Counted from the first letter of the stretch, positions 22,995 through 37,633 are shown. The stretch is DNA of 64,000 nucleotides from Oasisia sp. SBJ-2009 (GCA_964017155.1 OZ024864.1:34534529-34598528), one strand, 5' to 3'. Numbers and translations are program-made. The notes: generated by a model from the sequence alone, not told the origin.

Positions 22995-23794
22995 AATGTT
23001 ACAGCCAAAGGATTTACATGGGCGACGCTTTCCCCAAAGCAAATGTATACATATGGCGTCAATATAATACTGTAAGGTTCTATGATTGGAGGCCGGTCAA
23101 TTTCTACGCTAAACAGCACCACTTAGTAATCAAGTTAAAACAATGGTCTTCATTGTGTGACCTTATATAATATAATTAATAGGCCTTATTGTTGTTTTCT
23201 GGAAAAGCAGGCCAGAATACGATACACTAAACCTGCGAAATGCACGTCTATATAAGAAATCTTTACGTTCACGTACAAGTGTTTTTAATATTTGGCTGAA
23301 CATGAGGAATTGCGTGTGCAATTGATGTCATGTTTATTTCATTAGTATCTCGAACATGGCCGTCACATTCCATGTTCCTACGTTGCTGGCGCTGCTGGAT
23401 GGTTGAAGAATGGTCTGCATTGAGGCTTCCGAGGTTCCACGGCTTTCAAGACCCTGTGAGTGTCAACCCCCATTGGACCGCGTGCGCTCGGGGCGGACAT
23501 GCCCACAGGGTGGATGATGTCAATGTGTTGTGTCGTGTTTTTGCGTCCACCAGAATCGGAATTACTACCCCTGATTCAATGTGTAGGTAGGAAATAACGC
23601 TCGTTCCGTGGTTCGATATCGAATTTATTCGTACAGAATAAAGTTCATGTTTACACAGTCGAATAAAAAGACAAAAAATTGCGTAGACGAAGTAGTAGTT
23701 TGTAGAGTAACATCAAAGCTCTGAGTGCCCTGTTCGTATTCGGGAGTTCTACAAAACACAAACCTGTAAAGGAGTTCTTGCCCACAGTATTCAT

Positions 23795-25165
23795 GAGCTA
23801 GACGTAAGTGGTAATTCCCGCGCTGCGAACATACAACTTTACCATAATGGGAATAGGCGAGACACGATTGATGGAATCAGAACAGAAGCAACTAGTGACT
23901 TCTGCTGTTATATTCACGTTACGAATAGGAAATACCCACACACCGAGGGAGCAGCACCGGTGATGTCCAAATAAGGCAAATAAGGCTACGAAGCCAGAGG
24001 AACGGATAATCACAGCTTCCATCAGGAAAAACGTGAAACTGATCCAAATGAACATCACCCAGTGGTATGCGACGAAAAATGGAAGCAGTGACATCACAAA
24101 AACAGCTTCTGTGATAAGTTACAGAACATTTTCGATAGCCTACCGCAGAAAGAAATCAACACCCTCATGTGTGATTGTTATACCAAGATCGGCACATAGA
24201 CAACACAGTGTATGAAGATATGGGAAATCAGGGATTGGGAGATATTAGAAGTATCGGGGAACGATTTGCAGACATATGTGCCCAGAAACCAACTAGTGAA
24301 TGCTAGGAGACAGCATCTTCCACCACAGTCGTGATACACAAGATAGCAAGAAAATAGAACACAGCGAAGCTATACGATAGACCAAGGAGATTTCTGGCAA
24401 AAATCGGCAAACCCAGGACTTCCAGTCAAGGAAAACGTTGGAAATCCCACCATAAGAGCCTGTGGACAACTAAACCATTGGCTGAACATTTTGTAGACCT
24501 ATTGAATCGTCCAGCACCTACAAACCCACCCGACACCCTTCTTGTGGAAACTCACCTATCATAGAAGAGATTAAGATGGCAATAAAATAATAATAAAGTG
24601 GAAAAGCAGCAGGCCTAGACAACATGACTTCCAGCAGAACGAAGACGAAACACGAGGGTGGAGATGCCTTACCCACTCTCCCAGAAGATCTGGGAGGAGG
24701 AACAGGTGCCGATAGAATGGGAAGAGGGCTATACCATCAAGTTGCCCAAGAATGGTGACCTCACCAACTGTGCCAATTACAGAAGCATCACACTACGCTC
24801 AGTAACGTACTGGCAATTGTCTTCAACAGGATTCCTCAACTTACTTAAATATGTCATATACTCCTACACCTACGTGCGGAACAAGCTGGCTTCAGGAAGA
24901 GCATAATCTTATGTACACCAGACTGCAACACTGCGAATCATTGTGGAGCAGTCAGCAGAGTGGAGCTCCCCGCTCTACACCTGCTTCGTGGACTATGAAA
25001 CAAGTCTTGGACAGTTAGTATATATAGACTGATCTAGGGACCATTCGGATCGAAACTTCTCTGCTGGTACTATATGGTGCGCCTATCAAGTATGTGAACC
25101 TCATCAGGAATTCCTATGAAGGAATGTCCAGCAGGGCACGGAGACTCAACAAGATTTTCCGATAC
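23795..25165 (+). mobile_element. EN-RT non-LTR retrotransposon relic (unit 2)
   Basis: Same relic as at 2650-4100 but without the long TA tract, so the RT blocks lie closer: KLPKNGDLTNCANYRSITL, then LRIIVEQSAEWSSPLYTCFV, and YGAPIKYVNLIRNSYEGMSS followed by RRLNKIFR. These blocks are in the canonical order. Stops and a deletion between the RT blocks show it is inactive. A minus-strand endonuclease-start fragment precedes it at 23310-23595. Confidence 0.82.
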
Positions 25166-27944
25166 AGACTCGTCGCATCGATACCATACCAAATCGTCCA
25201 ACCATCTGGGTAATCAGCTAGACGGGTCAGTTCGCTACCAAACGGAGTCCTTCCGTCATAAGATTAATTCACCATCAAATCGACCCATTATTATATCGAT
25301 TAGATATAAAGTCCGGCTGCTTCACTGGTGATTTATTTCAACTTTGCTCGGTGTTATATATTTGTTGTATGCAAACAAATAGTAGGTGCTGCCCGTGTTT
25401 GGTGTAACCCACAATGGCTGACAGTTATGTATTAGAATGATCATAATACCATTCATACAAATACTTAGTATTTCAAAATATCAATACATTTCCACTTTGA
25501 ACAGCATTTGCAGGACACAGCAATAATGTGACACGTCACCTGAAGACAAAAGTATCATAACAACCATCATATCATGTCAATGTTTCGAAGCAAATGTTTA
25601 TATAATCACCATGGTTGTGTATTCATGTGCGATCGATTAGTTCTATATTTAATTAACACGTAAGCTCAATTGCACTGAGCTGTATAATTACTACATAACG
25701 AAAGCCTATTGTGAGAAGGGTGCGGTTATCAAGAAAATTCCCAACACGGACGTATTTCGAGTAATGTCTGCTATATGTCCAACGGTTAAACACCGGTATA
25801 TCAGCTTATTAATTATAGGCGCCCAGTCTACATTGCATAACATTAAAGTTGATTATGTATCACAAGTTTGAATGTCGATCAGATATTAATCCCTGTATAA
25901 ACTACCACTACACCGCCAGCCCCAATAGACCTGTGTCAATATCTTCCTGGTCTACCGTGTCAATATATCTAGTCAATACTGTACTGGGGAATTACATTGA
26001 CTCAATATCTAAGTTTATATTCCGATTGGCAGTACGACATTTATGACGCAAACGTATACGAACTGTCAATATTCGAAGCAAACTGGACGATTTCTGAAAA
26101 GCAGTAGTAATGATCTTAATAAAAGATCAACTAAAAAAACGGACATCTGGGGCAAATGTTATGTTGCATAGCGTACCCACATCTCATGAAGAAAATACAA
26201 ATGGTACTGCTCGTTTTATACAATGTCTCAAACTTCATTATAGGTTACATCACTCAGCAGCCATACTTCAGGTTTCAGGTGGGACGTCACTAGTTGGATG
26301 CCCCTAAGTGTCATATAATTATAACATGGTTATGTCTTTATCGCTGCTTGTTTTGTTAGTAAACACACTACTTAGCTTTTTCCAAATGCTACTCAAATGT
26401 GAATACAAATAACGGTGTTATAACAGGCTGATATCATCGAGTAAATAACAGACTAGAAACTGCTCTCAGTCCCCTTACACTAAATGAACAACAGGTAACT
26501 TACTTCAATAGTTTCCAGCCGAGCCTACACGTTATGCATCAGTGAGCACGGAGGATTCGACACGTAACTCAGTCTTTCGGCCACGCGTTTGTGGGGGGGG
26601 GGGGGGAGCAACATCGTAATTAGTTTCGGAAAGATCATCGCCTATAAAATCTACGAAACACGATCACAGTTGTTTGACACGAAGGGCGTCAACTGGCGTC
26701 TTTCAAACGACGACGGTTAAGGTGACGGCGGTGGCGCCTACAGATAGTGCTGGTTTGTCAAGCCGAAAGCACACAAGCCGATCTGTTGTCAGGCGACAGA
26801 GGTATGACCTAGATATGCTCACCTCTCGGCTGCGACTAGACCGCGATATGTCTCCAGGCGTCATGTCGGGACTTTTTGCTTGTGTACTGCATACGCCAAC
26901 ATGCATTCAGTTATTGTCGTAGCACGCGCTATGGCATGAAATTGGAAATTGTTTGTTAAATATTTAATATGCCGGTGTCAAGTATATTTTTCATAATCAA
27001 AATTATGTTTCCTCTGTTGCAAACTAATAATTAAAATCATAATTAGGTAACTTCTATTATATACTATACATAACTCTCACTAGCCTAACAATGGGAGACA
27101 CACATTACTGGTTTCGCTTATGCTATGCCGTACATTCAGGCAAGATGGAATGTCATTAATGTGGAGGGGGCTGAGAACCGGAACTTCCATCACCACCATT
27201 CAGCTTCCATTTTTTCGGGTCGTGATGACTGGAGGAGGGGCGACCACGCTGCCTTCACTTAAGATTGTTATAGTGGTGCAGAACCACTCGTCTGCTACCA
27301 GAGTAGTTCCAAAACGGGAACCGGCCTCCCTTGGTCCCAGCTCCTGGGGCCAAACCGCACGTGACACAACTCGCCTCAGCGAAAACGCTAATATAACAAC
27401 ATTCATAAGCTAACTCAATTATTGTTACTTGCAAACCCTTTATGCATTGACAATTGACATTCTTTTCGTTACAAAACGTCCTCGTGGGGTTGACTGTTTA
27501 ATATGAATAAAAAATATCAAAGTATCGACCACTAATAGGCCAAGTCAGGATAGCGTATAATTATTAAATAGTTATCCTGTCCTATTGATAAGAAGCTAGA
27601 TGTAGGCGTTATTGTGTCGATGTTTAATTCATTCACATGTTCGCAGCTCCGTTCATTTAATCTCTACGCAAAGTATTTTGGGTCAACGTGAACCAGAACA
27701 ACTGTGACGACTGCGGTCAAGGTGAGTTTGAGGTGCCACATGCAAGACACAATTACATTAAATATATCGGCAGTCCAAGCCAACTGCAAACAAACATGTT
27801 ATGCCATCGATTCCTCTATTTACATTAACGTAGATAACGTATTGTCACCACATTAGCGTATTCGCGCATGCGCAGCCGAAAAACATTGAAAATTTCCTAA
27901 CAGATCAATGTTGTCAATTGGTCACGTAGTTTCGGCGATTGTTA
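25166..27944. other. No gene recognised (unit 2)
   Basis: Counterpart of 4101-6869. The TATAAAA at about 26645 and the open frame after it (stop near 26920) are kept, as is the CAAG|GTGAGT donor-like site near 27720. No family recognised. The poly-G run near 26593 is longer than in unit 1. Confidence 0.4.
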
Positions 27945-28296
27945 ATCCGGAAACTCACTAAGCCGGCCGGCTAGCCGATTTTGCATCGGCCGGTCACCGT
28001 GGGACGGCTTTGGGCATCGGACGGGCATCGGTTATGTGAGTTCCAAAAATCGTGGCATCGGCCGGGCGTCGTGCATCGAGCCGATGCACCGCGACGTCGG
28101 CTGTGTGTGTTCGAATAATTGTAGCATCGGCGGACAACGGGCGGGCGGTTGGCCGTTTTTTTTTTGCGAGTTCCAAAATGACCAAACCAGCCGACGGCCT
28201 GATGTTCCCACGACGCCCGGCCGATTTCATTTTTGTTACGGCCGGTAGCCGGCCGGCCGGCTACCGGCCGGCCGACGGAACAGTGAGTTCCCGCCT
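27945..28296. mobile_element. GC-rich foldback (MITE-like) element (unit 2)
   Basis: Same element as 6870-7221, flanked by TTA at 27942-27944 and 28297-28299. Frames of up to 131 codons on the minus strand come from its GC-rich repeats and should not be annotated as genes. Confidence 0.6.
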
Positions 28297-28548
28297 TTAG
28301 GTTAAGTATTTCGTTCTGTGCGCAAATGGTGATATTCTTTAAATTCTTGTTCGAGGGGTCGTACATTAATAACTTAAAGTTTTGTGTTCGGTTTTAAACC
28401 GTGTATGAGGAAAACGTTAGATGTATACACTTACATACACACACACACCCGCGTACGCACAGTATGCACAATCAGTTTAATTTTAATTAATTGTTGCGTA
28501 CTTGTTTTTTTTAAACAATTGTCGATACGGGTCCGTGTATATACCGTT

Positions 28549-28745
28549 TTTTCATTTTTCGTTTTCAAATTTGCGAACGAAAAACGGATAACGAATTCGT
28601 TTTTCGTTTTCAAATTTGCAAACGAAAAACGAATTCGTTTTTCGTTTTCAAAAATGAAGTAAGAAAAACGAAAAACGAATTCGTTTTTCGTTTTCAAAAG
28701 TGAAGTAAGAAAAACTAAAAACGAATTCGTTTTTCGTTTTTGCAT
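28549..28745. repeat. Palindromic minisatellite centred on ACGAATTCGT (unit 2)
   Basis: Essentially unchanged from unit 1, with the same spacers and number of palindromes. Confidence 0.85.
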
Positions 28746-28749
28746 TTAG

Positions 28750-29865
28750 GATGCTTCGGTCGCACTGCCACTTGGGGTGGCCGGTAAAAATTGGTAGTTT
28801 CGACGGGATACCTCGGTCGCACTGGCAGCGTTTTGAAAACAAACTCGCAGAAATTGCATCGGCGAAGTGGTATATCTAAGTACCTATAGGTGAATATTGG
28901 TCGTTTCGGCGCTGTTTTTTATGTTTCGACAATTTAATCAACTTTACTCAACCTTTTATATGATAGATCGAAAGATGGATAAATCGAGAGTAGATGTATT
29001 TATTTTGTAACTGCAATAGTTATTTTAAATTTAGTTTTAAAATATTTGACTTAGGAGGCCCCTATTATGACTAATAAATTAATAGTCGCTATCTTAGGGG
29101 CCACTTTGGGTTTTTTAATTAGCTATTTTTATGTAATTATTGAATTCCATTGACGGAGCATTACGGATAGCCCCATTGTATTTAGGAGCATGTATATTCC
29201 TGAGTATTGTTTATTAACATTTGCTACTTTACGCATATTATAAGTGGAGGATATGTGGTAAAAATAGAATACGTTTATGGCTTAATGTGTTGCTAGACGT
29301 AGTGTTAATTATTCATTATTATATTGCATATGTAGTAATTTACAACAGTAGAAGTGTGTTTGTATCCGTGTGTAATATACTGCTTTACATAATGTATCAG
29401 TCTTTTTTAAATTGTGATTGGTTATGTTTGATTAAACAAATATAGCTATTGTTTGTTGTGTGAGGCATAATATTTTTAATACTCTTTTTTACAAATGTAT
29501 GTTATGTCCTGAATGTATGTATTCTGCTGTGTACTTGTGTGAAATGATTATGTATATTTCTGGTTTGTGTTATCTGTCAATTTTGAAAGTATGCGGGTAA
29601 TGTTTTATGTTTATATATATATATATAATAAAATTATAATATAACTACAATAAGTTGGTATACAACTTTTGCTTAAACATTAATTCCATGTGGGACCTAT
29701 ATTTATTTGAAATTATTATTCTTACAATTTTTTTTGCAATTTGTTTATTGCAAATCTAAGTTTTTGAACCAAAAGCCACGAAGTACATAAATTCACCAAC
29801 ATCAATTTAAAAAGTATATAAAGTAACGTATTTGAATTAAACATTTAACATACAATTAACATGTA
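28750..29865. other. AT-rich, no gene (unit 2)
   Basis: Counterpart of 7690-8775, including the GGCCCCTA/TAGGGGCC hairpin at 29057-29102. A (TATG)n tract follows at 29868-29921 and lies inside the inverted intron sequence of the antisense LRR remnant. Confidence 0.4.
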
Positions 29866-30202
29866 CGTATGTATGTATGTATGTATGTATGTATGTATGT
29901 ATGTATGTATGTATGTATGTATTTTAACATGTATATGTGGAATATAATAATAAATCAAAGAACCAACTAAATTATTATAGAAGCAAATGTAAAAGAAGTG
30001 TGATTAATTGTAAAAGACATGACAATAACATATAATGTTCATGCATTAAATAAAACAAACTTGTGATTACAAATACTTATTGAGATTAAAACTGTTAAAC
30101 TACATTTTTTATGTCCTCTTTTCGTCACACGATAAATTATTGCATCAAATAAAAAATGCAATGACTTAAAGTTCAGTTTGAAAACATGAATGGAAACAAT
30201 AC

Positions 30203-30496
30203 CTGTGTTCGTTGTGTCTTGTTTGCACTGGGATAAGTCGTAGGCTGTGACTGACTTACTTCTGGCCGACGGCGGATTAGCGCACATACCGTACACGTAG
30301 ACTCCCTTTACCTTAGCCTGTATCCAGGCCAGTCGACAGTCACACGTCAGCTGCAACGGGGATCGTCAGTGGCACTGCAGTCAGCGTGAGTGAGCGGCAC
30401 GAGGGCCGCTACCAGCACCGCGGTCAACAGGCATCGCCGTGGCTCCTCAGACACGTCACCACGCCGCACTCCCGGCTTAGCAGTCGACCCAACCAT
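30203..30496 (-). pseudogene. Antisense LRR gene remnant, LRRs deleted (unit 2)
   Basis: Same structure as 9106-9399: start codon at 30496, signal peptide and N-terminal cap, the GCTG junction near 30350, the LRRCT cap, and the CAG|GT donor at 30203. The identical breakpoint shows that the deletion happened before units 1 and 2 separated. The frame after the junction is again shifted. Substitutions in the signal peptide region (CRCLLTAVLVAA-like) show it is drifting. Confidence 0.87.
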
Positions 30497-30590
30497 CGTC
30501 ACTTGGCTGTGTCTCGATGTTAGTCGTCGTTTGGCGAAAGGTTTCTTCTTTCCTCCGAGTGTCTTGTGGGTTGTGCTTCTTCGTCGTAGC

Positions 30591-30598
30591 TTTATAAA
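30591..30598 (-). promoter_or_regulatory. TATA box of the antisense LRR remnant (unit 2)
   Basis: TTTATAAA is 102 bp before the remnant's ATG, as in unit 1. Confidence 0.6.
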
Positions 30599-31166
30599 CC
30601 TTGCCGGTTGTAAATGTTCCCTTACTTAGTAAGTAAGTAAATGTGTGATTCCTTTAAAAGCAAGTTGTTTTACATGACCATAGTTTCTGTTAACATGGCA
30701 AAATTATTACTAGTATCGTGAAATACGACGCGTTATTTGTTTGTGATCTCTTCAACGGATAACTATTATAATAGATTATGCAGTAGAGCAAACGACAATT
30801 TCATTCCCACCAAATGGATCTTACAAGTTGTCCAAATGGACCGTCCTCAACAACTACCCAGGTAATATCCGTACACTATCTTTTTAGACACGTTCACTGC
30901 TGTCGCATCATTTTTTACACAGCACTGTGGATTGATTATTGTCACGAATCTTCTAAGAAATTCCTGTCTTTATGATTTAGAGGCTATCTATTCTAATTGC
31001 CATAATATCAACTGGGCCTTATTACAAAAAAACCTGAGTAGTTTTGTTTCGTCTTCCAACTTTCATTTCTAACGACTTAATGATACGTAGTTACTGCGAT
31101 GGGAGCCCATTTACGCTTGTACCGTTTAACGACTTGTTACTTTCCACCGCAGCGCAGCGCAGCGCA

Positions 31167-31702
31167 AACAAATACACACAGCGCACACACAGATACACAG
31201 ACACACAGACACACAGTCACACAGACACACATACTCACATACACACAGACACACAGACACACAGACACACAGACACACAGACACACAGACACACTGACAC
31301 ACAGACACACAGACACACAGACACACAGACACACAGTCAAACAGACACACAGACACATATACACGCAGACACACAGACACACAGACACACAGACACACAG
31401 ACACACAGACACACAGACACACAGACACACAGACACACAGACACACAGACACACAGACACACAGACACACAGACACACAGACACACAGACACACAGACAC
31501 ACAGACACACAGACACACAGACACACAGACACACAGACACACAGACACACAGACACACATACACACAGACACACAGACACACAGACACACAGACACACAG
31601 ACACTCAGACACACAGACACACAGCCACACAGACACACAGACACACAGACACACAGACACACATACACACAGACACACAGACACACAGACACACAGTCAC
31701 AC
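31167..31702. repeat. (ACAGACAC)n octamer array (unit 2)
   Basis: About 535 bp, some 125 bp longer than in unit 1 and more homogeneous in its middle, as expected from replication slippage or unequal exchange. Open frames over it are artefacts. Confidence 0.97.
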
Positions 31703-32161
31703 AAGCTTTCTTTTTCATTACCCTATTAACTGAAACAGTAGTCCACTTGATTCTTTGGAACAGTCACCGATACACTGCGGATACCAGACGAACGCATTCG
31801 GCTGACATGACCATGAAAACGATCACCAATAGCCTCCAAACTTCTACTCACTACCTTAAGTACATACACATACATTACACGCCACGACGAGGAATGACAA
31901 GACACTCGGAGGTGTCTATCTGAGAGAATGTAATGATCTGAACTCATCGAACGTGAGATCAATATTTAGCAGAAGCCATCACCCAGGCATATTCCGCCAA
32001 TACGACAGGGATGTGTAACTCTAATGTCGTTCATGCCCGGGTCGAGAAAACCGTTTCGCAACTCGCTGGCCATATATCGGACACAACACCAAAAAACCTT
32101 CAACTTAAAATCAGCCATGCGTATCCATACTAACATTAAAGCTGCCCAATCAACTCGTTTG

Positions 32162-32980
32162 GTCTAGGTCCGTTATAGCTACTTCCCGTTATAGTTTCTT
32201 CCCGTTATGGCTAGTTCCCATTACAGCTACATTTTCCTCCGTTATAGCTACTCGTTAAGTTTGGCAGGCAAATTAGTCAATTCCCGAGGGGACGGTAAGA
32301 GGGATCATTAATTATTTTAGATTATTATAACATTTCTATATGAAATGTATTAATGAAATACACATTTAAAAGAAAAGTCGCAAGGATGCTATAGAAATGT
32401 AATTGTCAGTTATTTGAAATGGAAAATATACAATAAAACACTTGTGCCAATCACTACTAAGGCATCTATGTAACTAATTGTACAGAGTACATCATTATTG
32501 CAATCATCACAAAGTAATAAATCATCAATTATTCTTGTTTATGTGATGGTTAGGACGGCAACATCATGTTGAACAACCATAAACTGGAATATGTTGGCAT
32601 GGTATTACCCAAAGACTTTCGCAAATTGGGAATTCCATCCCTCAACATGGCTGTTTGTTCATTTGTCAGTTTTTGTGTACACATCCCACGTGTCCATGAA
32701 GATCTTTGAATCATCACCAAGCTATGTTTTAAAAAAGCACTCGTTAAAAGTTATCAGTTGCGGAAATTCCTCAATGGGACTCACATCCAAGCCGTCCACC
32801 CCTTATGGACATCAGTTGGATTGAAATGAAATAGTAAATGTTCCCTTATCTTGTTACATTGTGAAATGGAGAAATAGAAAAGTAGCTATGACGGGACTAG
32901 TTCAACAATAAAACTTAATTAGTAGTAATAACGAGAATAAACAAAGTAGCTACAACGGGAAGTACCTATAACGGGTAGAC
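32162..32980. mobile_element. MULE-like DNA transposon relic (unit 2)
   Basis: Same inverted ends (GTCTAGG... and ...GGGTAGAC) and inner CCGTTATAGCTAC motifs as in unit 1. The minus-strand transposase relic (TNSHVEGWNSQF) lies at about 32560-32824 with the same stops. Confidence 0.65.
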
Positions 32981-33330
32981 ACCATTCATTTGACAAAAGC
33001 CAACCCGGTTCTATAATGTCCAGATGTGTAACGTGTTAATAGTTTTACTAGTATGCACAGTCAGAATACTTTTTAAGTGCGTAGGCCTACTTGGCCTTTC
33101 TTTAGTATGCACAGTCAGAATAATTTTTAAATGCGTAGGCCTACTTGGCCTTTCTTTCAAAGAATAGAATATACGCCGAGTATAACATACAAAACAGTAT
33201 GCAACTGTCAGCGCAATATGCAGTAATGGGTGACGTTAATCATAGTTTTTAAACACCCAGCCACCAGTCGATAGAACACAATGAGCGGCTGCTGTTTTGC
33301 TTCGTATAATTGTGATTGTGAGCAACATAA

Positions 33331-33566
33331 GCTTCTGTCACTTTATTGCAGTAAAACTAATACGTCAATGTTAGTTTGCATGTAAATTAAACAATTAATC
33401 GCACGATAGCCTTCTCTCGACTGTCGATATGTCAACGATAGGTTTTTTTCTGATTTCACGACTAATTAAACGTGGTCAAATCGACAATGAAATGGTGCCA
33501 AGACGACGGGATAAATGCTGCTGGCTTACCACATTGAATGACAGTCGGCAAGGTTTATAGCTAGAG
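33331..33566 (+). promoter_or_regulatory. Orphan duplicate of the LRR gene promoter (unit 2)
   Basis: Diverged copy of 34010-34241 with TTTATAGC in place of the TATA box and no exon after it. A short 60-bp local duplication (TATGCACAGTCAGAAT...GGCCTTTCTTT) precedes it at about 33054-33160 and is unique to unit 2. Confidence 0.6.
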
Positions 33567-34233
33567 TTAGCAAACTTCTAAGACATTTCTGCCCACTTTG
33601 ATTGAGAACTTATATATTATAACTGCTGTTATAACAAACACGCCTTCTAGCAAAACACGTGTAAATTTGTGTTTCGTCTTCCAGTTTTCATTGAGCATTC
33701 ACATAACGACTTAATGATATGTAGTTACCGTGATGGGAGCCTACTTTCGCTTTATGTAGTTGACATGATCATGGATAACACAACACTGTCCGTTTGTTTT
33801 GGGTAGACAAAATTCACATAAGTGTAAACACTTAGCCGTGCATTAGCATAACCGGAGGTCGAACAGACGTGACATTTTATGTTGCATATAATGCCTCTAC
33901 ATCGGAAGCGGTTATAAAACAGAAAGAAATGTTGGTAGACGTGAGAAACCAAAGCAAGTCTATCATGTTCAGTTTGTATTCTTTTCATAACAAATAAATG
34001 TGCTTGTACACAGCGTCTGTAACTTTATTGCAGTAGAACTAATACGTCAATGTCAGCTTGCATGTAAATTAAACAATTAATCGCACGACGGCCTTCTCTC
34101 GATTATCGATATGTCAACGCAAGCTTTCTGTGACTTCACGACTAATCAAACGTGTTCACAGCGACAACGAAATGGTGCCTAGACGATGAGTTAAATGCTG
34201 ATGGCTTACGACATTAAGTGACAACCTGCAACG

Positions 34234-34241
34234 TTTATAAA
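34234..34241 (+). promoter_or_regulatory. TATA box of LRR-kringle gene, unit 2
   Basis: TTTATAAA, exactly 102 bp before the ATG at 34336. Confidence 0.7.
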
Positions 34242-34335
34242 GCCACGACGAGGAAGCACAACCCACACGACACTAGGAGGAGAAAAGAAACCGTTCACCA
34301 AACGACGACTAACATCGAGACACAGCCAAGTGACG

Positions 34336-35470
34336 ATGGTTGGGTCGACTGCTAGGCCGGGAGTGCGGCGTGGTGACGTGTCTGAGGAGCCACGGCGATG
34401 GCTGTTGGTCGCGGTGCTGATAGCGGCCATCGTGCCGCTCACTCACGCTGACTGCAGTGCCACTGACGATCCCCGTTGCAGCTGTGAAGAAGGGTGGCTT
34501 GGTCGTATCATTAACTGTGACTTGCATGGAGACTACTCACAGGTACCGTCGTTCCGTCAATCTAACACCGTTTACGGGCATACCCATATATATGGCAAAT
34601 GGACCAGTTTGACCGTACAAGCAGGGACCTTTAAAAACTTAAAAACCAAGAGTATATTAATCTATTCTCGAAATAACATTACCATTGAACCGGGAGCATT
34701 CTCAGGTGTTGGAGGTGAACTCAGGCATCTGCTTATTACAAGCACGTTAGAGATGATCCCCGAAGGAGCATTTGATGGACTTGGCCAGCTGAAATATCTA
34801 TATCTGAACAGAAACCGCATGAAGACAGTGGACCGCTTGACATTCAGCCACTTGCCGAATCTAACGATGTTGCTTTTAACTAGTAACCAGGTCGAGGCGA
34901 TCCACGATGAAGCTTTCGACGGTCTCAGTCAACTAAAGGTGCTAGAACTAGACAAAAACCGCCTGAAGACAATGAGTCACAGAATGTTCAGTAAGTTGTC
35001 ACATTTGGAGAGACTAACTCTGACCCAAAATCAGTTGGAGACCATACCTTATGATGCCTTTGATGGACTCAGTCAGCTGACATATCTACTTCTGTCAGCC
35101 AACGGCCTGAAGACAGTCAGCCACTCAATGTTCAGTCACTTGTCACGTCTGGAGAAACTCGACCTTGACCACAACCAACTCGAGACGATCCCCGATGACA
35201 CATTCCTTGGACTCGGTCAGTTGAAGTACTTGAAGTTGAACAATAACCGGCTGACGTCATTGAATGTCACCCTCTTTAGCAGTATATCACAGCTGAATGG
35301 TCTAATTCTTTTCGACAACCCGCTGACGTGTGACTGTCGACTGGCCTGGATACATGCTAACGCAAAGACATTCGCCGTTTTCGGTGTGTGCGCTAAGCCG
35401 CTGTCGGCCAGAAATAAGTCAGTCACAGCCTACGACATATCCCGTTGCAAGCAAGACACAACGAAAACAG
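34336..35470 (+). CDS. LRR-kringle secreted protein, exon 1, unit 2
   Basis: This is the 1135-nt counterpart of 13063-14197, intact, with the same signal peptide, LRRNT, repeats, LRRCT and phase-1 donor (ACAG|GTATTG). By eye it differs from unit 1 at 13 residues: Q84H, N153K, H156Y, D158N, S159R, L162M, R180L, S182T, C198S, V213M, G255A, S360N and N377K. Seven of these (153, 156, 158, 159, 180, 182, 255) lie at non-leucine positions of LxxLxLxxN strands. About six synonymous changes accompany them. The protein is presumably secreted; the partner is unknown. Confidence 0.92.
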
Positions 35471-36208
<738 letters not shown>

Positions 36209-36312
36209 GTAACCAAACGGAGTGTCTGCTAACTGCTGACGGTCTCGACTATCGCGGTCTTGCCCACACAACCAAGTCGGGTCGGATGTGTCAGCACTGG
36301 AATTCACAAACG
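36209..36312 (+). CDS. LRR-kringle protein, exon 2 (first half of kringle), unit 2
   Basis: The 104-nt exon is identical in protein to unit 1 (NQTEC, DYRG, CQHW, NSQT), entering in phase 1 and leaving in phase 0 at ACG|GTAGGC. The lack of change here contrasts with the LRR exon. Confidence 0.88.
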
Positions 36313-36574
36313 GTAGGCTACTTGTCAAGCTTAAGGAGTAACAAATAAAATGTGTTTGTCAATGCTTCGGTTAAAATTACAGAATATGCTCTGCATTACT
36401 GATACGAATGGATTTCGTTGATCAGTTTAATGACTCTTTTTGTTTTTTCTTGAACATAATTATAAATAACCTAATTAGAATATTTAACATCTAACTAAGT
36501 GATTTATAATTGTGACAATGGTGACAAGATCATACAATTAAGTTAAAATGTTAAACTGTTGATATATAATTGTG

Positions 36575-37373
36575 GTATATAATTATAATATGTGAGGCTT
36601 TCTGATGATACAACCATGCTCGCTGTTTTGAGTGATGTTGCCTCATACCAGTCATATGTTTCTTCAGTGGTACGTTTCTCTAGTTGGTGCAGTAACAATT
36701 TTCTACATCTGAATGTTTCCAAAACCAAATAAATGTGCATTGACTTCCGTCGAAATAGAACTGTCAATAGTCCTATTGTCATCAACGGTGAACCTGTGGA
36801 ACAGGTTGATTCTTTCAAGTACCTCGGTGTTATCTTAGATGAAAAATTGTCAGTTACGAGCTTTCTACGTTGACGCACTACTTCTTCTACGTCTTTACCG
36901 TAGCATAATTGAGCCTGCCATAACCTACTGCAGCATTTGTTACTACCCTGCTCTTTCGGTGAAAAACCGTAACAGGATTCTGAAAATCTCACACATTTCC
37001 GCCAAGATCATTGGCTTACCTACACCAATGCTCTCCGAAATAATCGACCATGCAATTTTGAAGAAAGCTTGTGCTGTCGCTACTGAGTCTGATCACCCGC
37101 TCTCTACGTTGTTCCATGTACTTCCGTCTCGAAGGAGATACCGTTGTATGAAATGTAAAACATCTCGCTATAGCAGGAGTTTTGTGCCTGTGGCCATTAG
37201 AATGTTGCATGCTAAATGACTCATATATTGCTGTCAACCGGTTGAACTGTTCTTATAGTGGATACATCTGGAATTCACTTGCATTTTGTTGTGACCATCC
37301 GATATATTGTAGATCATGAGATGTACAATGCATATCCTTTTTAAGGACAATAAAGTGATAAAGTGATTGATTG
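36575..37373 (+). mobile_element. 5'-truncated LINE inside the kringle intron (unit 2)
   Basis: Same insertion as 15278-16076 at the same site, with the same in-frame stop after NVSKTK and the same GATTGATTG tail. Absent in unit 3. Confidence 0.82.
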
Positions 37374-37477
37374 ACACCGGCGACAATTTCGTAACATTAT
37401 GTTCAATTGTATTTATCGTTTTAGTTGTTTAAGAATAAAAGGCTCTGTGACACGATCTTATGCCCCATTTCTTACAG

Positions 37478-37633
37478 CCACATCAACACAACTGCGCCGC
37501 AGGAGGCAGAGCGAACTACTGCAACAACAACGCCGACAACACCCCGAGTGAGTGCGTCCGCTCAGCGCCCTGGTGCTACACGACCGACCCACAGGTGCCG
37601 TGGGAATACTGCGACATTCCTCTGTGTGAATGA
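37478..37633 (+). CDS. LRR-kringle protein, exon 3 (second half of kringle and stop), unit 2
   Basis: Encodes PHQHNC to DIPLCE and a TGA at 37631-37633, the same protein as unit 1. The overlapping donor is weakened from GTGAGT to GTGAAT, so any read-on splicing form would be less likely from this copy. Sequence after the stop is also altered (CACCTCACGGCTCCCGGACC) relative to units 1 and 3, possibly by local conversion. Confidence 0.88.
   Translation, partial: PHQHNCAAGGRANYCNNNADNTPSECVRSAPWCYTTDPQVPWEYCDIPLCE

Noticed and set aside
27971..28366. 131-codon minus frame in the foldback element
   Set aside because: Arg/Pro-rich output of CCGGCC repeats. Unit 1 breaks it without any other sign of selection.
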